From: Balaenoptera acutorostrata | Taxonomy: Eukaryota > Chordata > Mammalia > Artiodactyla > Balaenopteridae | Direction of reading: 5' to 3' | Assembly: GCF_949987535.1 (NCBI RefSeq) | Contig: NC_080065.1 | Location: 39,161,239-39,225,238, forward strand | Length of the DNA stretch: 64,000 bases | Shown: piece by piece, positions 62,149-64,000 of the stretch | How the letters are laid out: every line of letters begins with the position of its first letter | How positions within the stretch are numbered: position 1 is the stretch's first letter | Program-made: the position numbers and the translations under genes | The notes under the pieces: model-generated | The model's database searches: none | Seen by the model: only the letters and a program-made list of their open reading frames with translations | What the model was told of the DNA's origin: nothing

Positions 62149-62979
62149 ATTATCATCTTTTAGAAAGGCTTGTACTTTATTCAGAGCTGGATATATTTAG
62201 ATTTAAAATATGATTATTAGAGGTAAAGAAAACTCAAATAAGATTCTTCTATGTTGTAAAGAACTATAAGATAAAATACAATGACAGTTTAGTAATATGG
62301 CCCACAAATCAGAAGTCAAGTATCTGATCTATTCCTGGCCGCTCAAAAAGTTTTAAAATGTCATTCATTCATTTATCATAGGTATATTGATTATTCATAG
62401 CTATTGACTTTATGGGACTTTAAAACTGTTAGATCAAACAATATTGCAGTCTTTATTGATCTAAACAATACCAGTAAGTAGAAAAGCCACACTGTCAAGT
62501 CTACCATAGCAATCTACTCAAGGCCGCTACTATTATAATCCCAACTTTCCAAAGAAGCCTCCACCCAGAACCCAAATGATTAAAATTTAAAGCAAAGACA
62601 AGTTCCTGGACCCATAACAGGTCAAAAGTCAATATTCTATACTTTCTACAGCTGGTGTATAGGCAATAAATGATCATAAAATCACAAGGTATCACTTAGC
62701 TTCTAAATCAGGCAAAAAAAAAAACCCAAAACAGATTCAAATTTGAAAACTGATAATCCACATATTATTTGTGTGGCATCTTAGATAACATCTCTTAAAA
62801 CAACCCCTTCTGTTTTAAAAAGGGCCTTAAAAAGTTGGACTGTTGCCACACTGTAAACTAGTGTCTAGATTTATTTACCAACAGTAAAAAAAAAAATGTG
62901 CTAGCCTCTCAAGAGTGTTGCTACGGCCTATGGGTAAGTCACATAACCTATCAGAGCTTCAATTTCTTTAGAGGTTGTA

Positions 62980-63300
62980 TCAATCAGAAAAAGAGAAATT
63001 ATTCTAGATATATCTAACAGACAAGGACTTAATACAGGGAAATGGTTACCAACTTGTTGGCTGGGCTAGAGGAGCAAAGGGGAGGAAGGTGGTTACTATT
63101 CAGACCCCATGAGCTCACATTCCTACTGAGGCTGCCAGAGCTCCTGGTCCCAGCACCTCTGCTGCTGAGTTAGAGCCAAAGCCCCACACTCTTGCTGCTG
63201 CTGCCACTGACAAAAGGCAAATCCTGTATCTATGTCATTTGTCCTCTGCCACTCTGCCAACTCAGGTGTAGCATTAGGGATAATGAAATTACAGACTATT
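62980..63300. mobile_element. LTR-like patch
   Basis: The start (caatcagaaaaagagaaatt, then ggacttaatacagggaaatg) resembles the 3' ends of ERV LTRs read in antisense. It is tentative, with no clear far boundary. Confidence 0.3.
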
Positions 63301-64000
63301 GCCATAGTGCGTTGCTAATCACTGAAATCTTGAGAAAATATCTAAAGCAGAGAAGCTGTCCTGAAATCATGAGATCTACCCTTAGCCCATAGGTTATCAA
63401 GGTATGAGTATATTAAAACCTGAAAAATAAGTACCTGGAAATATAATCACAAGATCTAAGTCAAAGGTCTTAAGAACATCTTCCTTCTAAATACAAGAAT
63501 TTTTCATGAAAATTTTGTTTCAATTATTCACACATATCCTGGGTTGCAATTGTGGATTCCTTACTGAGGGTCATAGTCAGAAAAGTTTGAGAGTCACCGT
63601 TTTACACAGTCACTGGTGCTCTGTGGAGAATGGATCTGAGTTAGGAAGCTGATACAGAAGTCCAGTGAGATGTAGGTCATGAACTAGATCAATTACTACA
63701 TGAAGAGTAAAGGAAAAGCTTCAAAAAAATATGGAAGCAGGAAATTGGCAGAAATTGTGACTGACTAGATAGTAGGAAAAGGATGAAGTATTGAGGATGA
63801 CTTCAGATTTCTAGCCTCCACTGTTTTATTTCTTGACAGAATCACTCACTGTCAGATACACAAGTGAACAGAGAAGCACCTCTCCACTTTGTCCTATCTT
63901 TCCCCTGTTCCATGCAAACCCATCAATTTTATGATAATCTAAACTTTGCTACACTGAAGTTGAAATGAAGACATAAAGGGACTATCTAATATGTCATGAG

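Larger units (their letters stand above)
61805..64000 (-). other. HMGCS1: HMGCS1 5' intron (partial) with interspersed repeats
   Basis: This is non-coding sequence upstream of the first coding exon. Apart from the SINE at 62025-62148 and an LTR-like patch near 62980-63300, it looks like unique AT-rich intron. No CpG-rich first exon is visible before the right edge. Confidence 0.7.

Overview
This is a mammalian nuclear window, most likely from a cetacean (whale or dolphin; hippopotamus is not excluded). The basis is at least ten copies of a tRNA-derived SINE that begins with a (g)ggacttccctggtgg-type head, the CHR-type SINE of cetaceans and hippos, with no recognisable ruminant BovB or Bov-A2 elements. 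Two protein-coding genes face each other tail to tail. NIM1K lies on the + strand and HMGCS1 on the - strand, the same neighbours and orientation I know from human chromosome 5p12.

Layout. Positions 1 to about 25,870 are non-coding and are probably the large 5' intron of NIM1K. They hold an LTR, a possible retrocopy, old L1 pieces, SINEs, a 99-bp tandem duplication and one nearly complete but dead L1 (16,009-21,660, - strand, with a 13-bp target-site duplication). The three coding exons of NIM1K are 25,926-26,217, 43,284-43,552 and 45,629-46,378. They join in frame into 436 codons plus a stop. The 17-kb intron between the first two carries many repeats and an unexplained CpG-rich patch at about 40,900-41,430. 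Between the genes (about 46,500-52,170) lies an antisense remnant of an ERVL-type endogenous retrovirus, with an MLT1-like LTR inserted near its 5' LTR. HMGCS1 occupies 52,170 to beyond the right edge. Nine coding exons, the first at 61,347-61,804 and the last starting at 53,943, join in frame into 520 codons plus a stop. Its non-coding first exon and its promoter lie outside the window.

The two genes are functionally unrelated. NIM1K encodes an AMPK-related serine/threonine kinase. HMGCS1 encodes cytosolic HMG-CoA synthase of the mevalonate pathway. Both reading frames are intact with catalytic residues in place. I found no evidence of a new gene system. The points most worth a second look are the tandem duplication that copied the head of a SINE, the intronic CpG-rich patch, a short upstream ORF whose stop overlaps the NIM1K start codon, a few HMGCS1 substitutions, the module variation inside the long SINEs, and the nested retroviral remnant. 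Repeat family names rest on recognition by eye, not on a library search.
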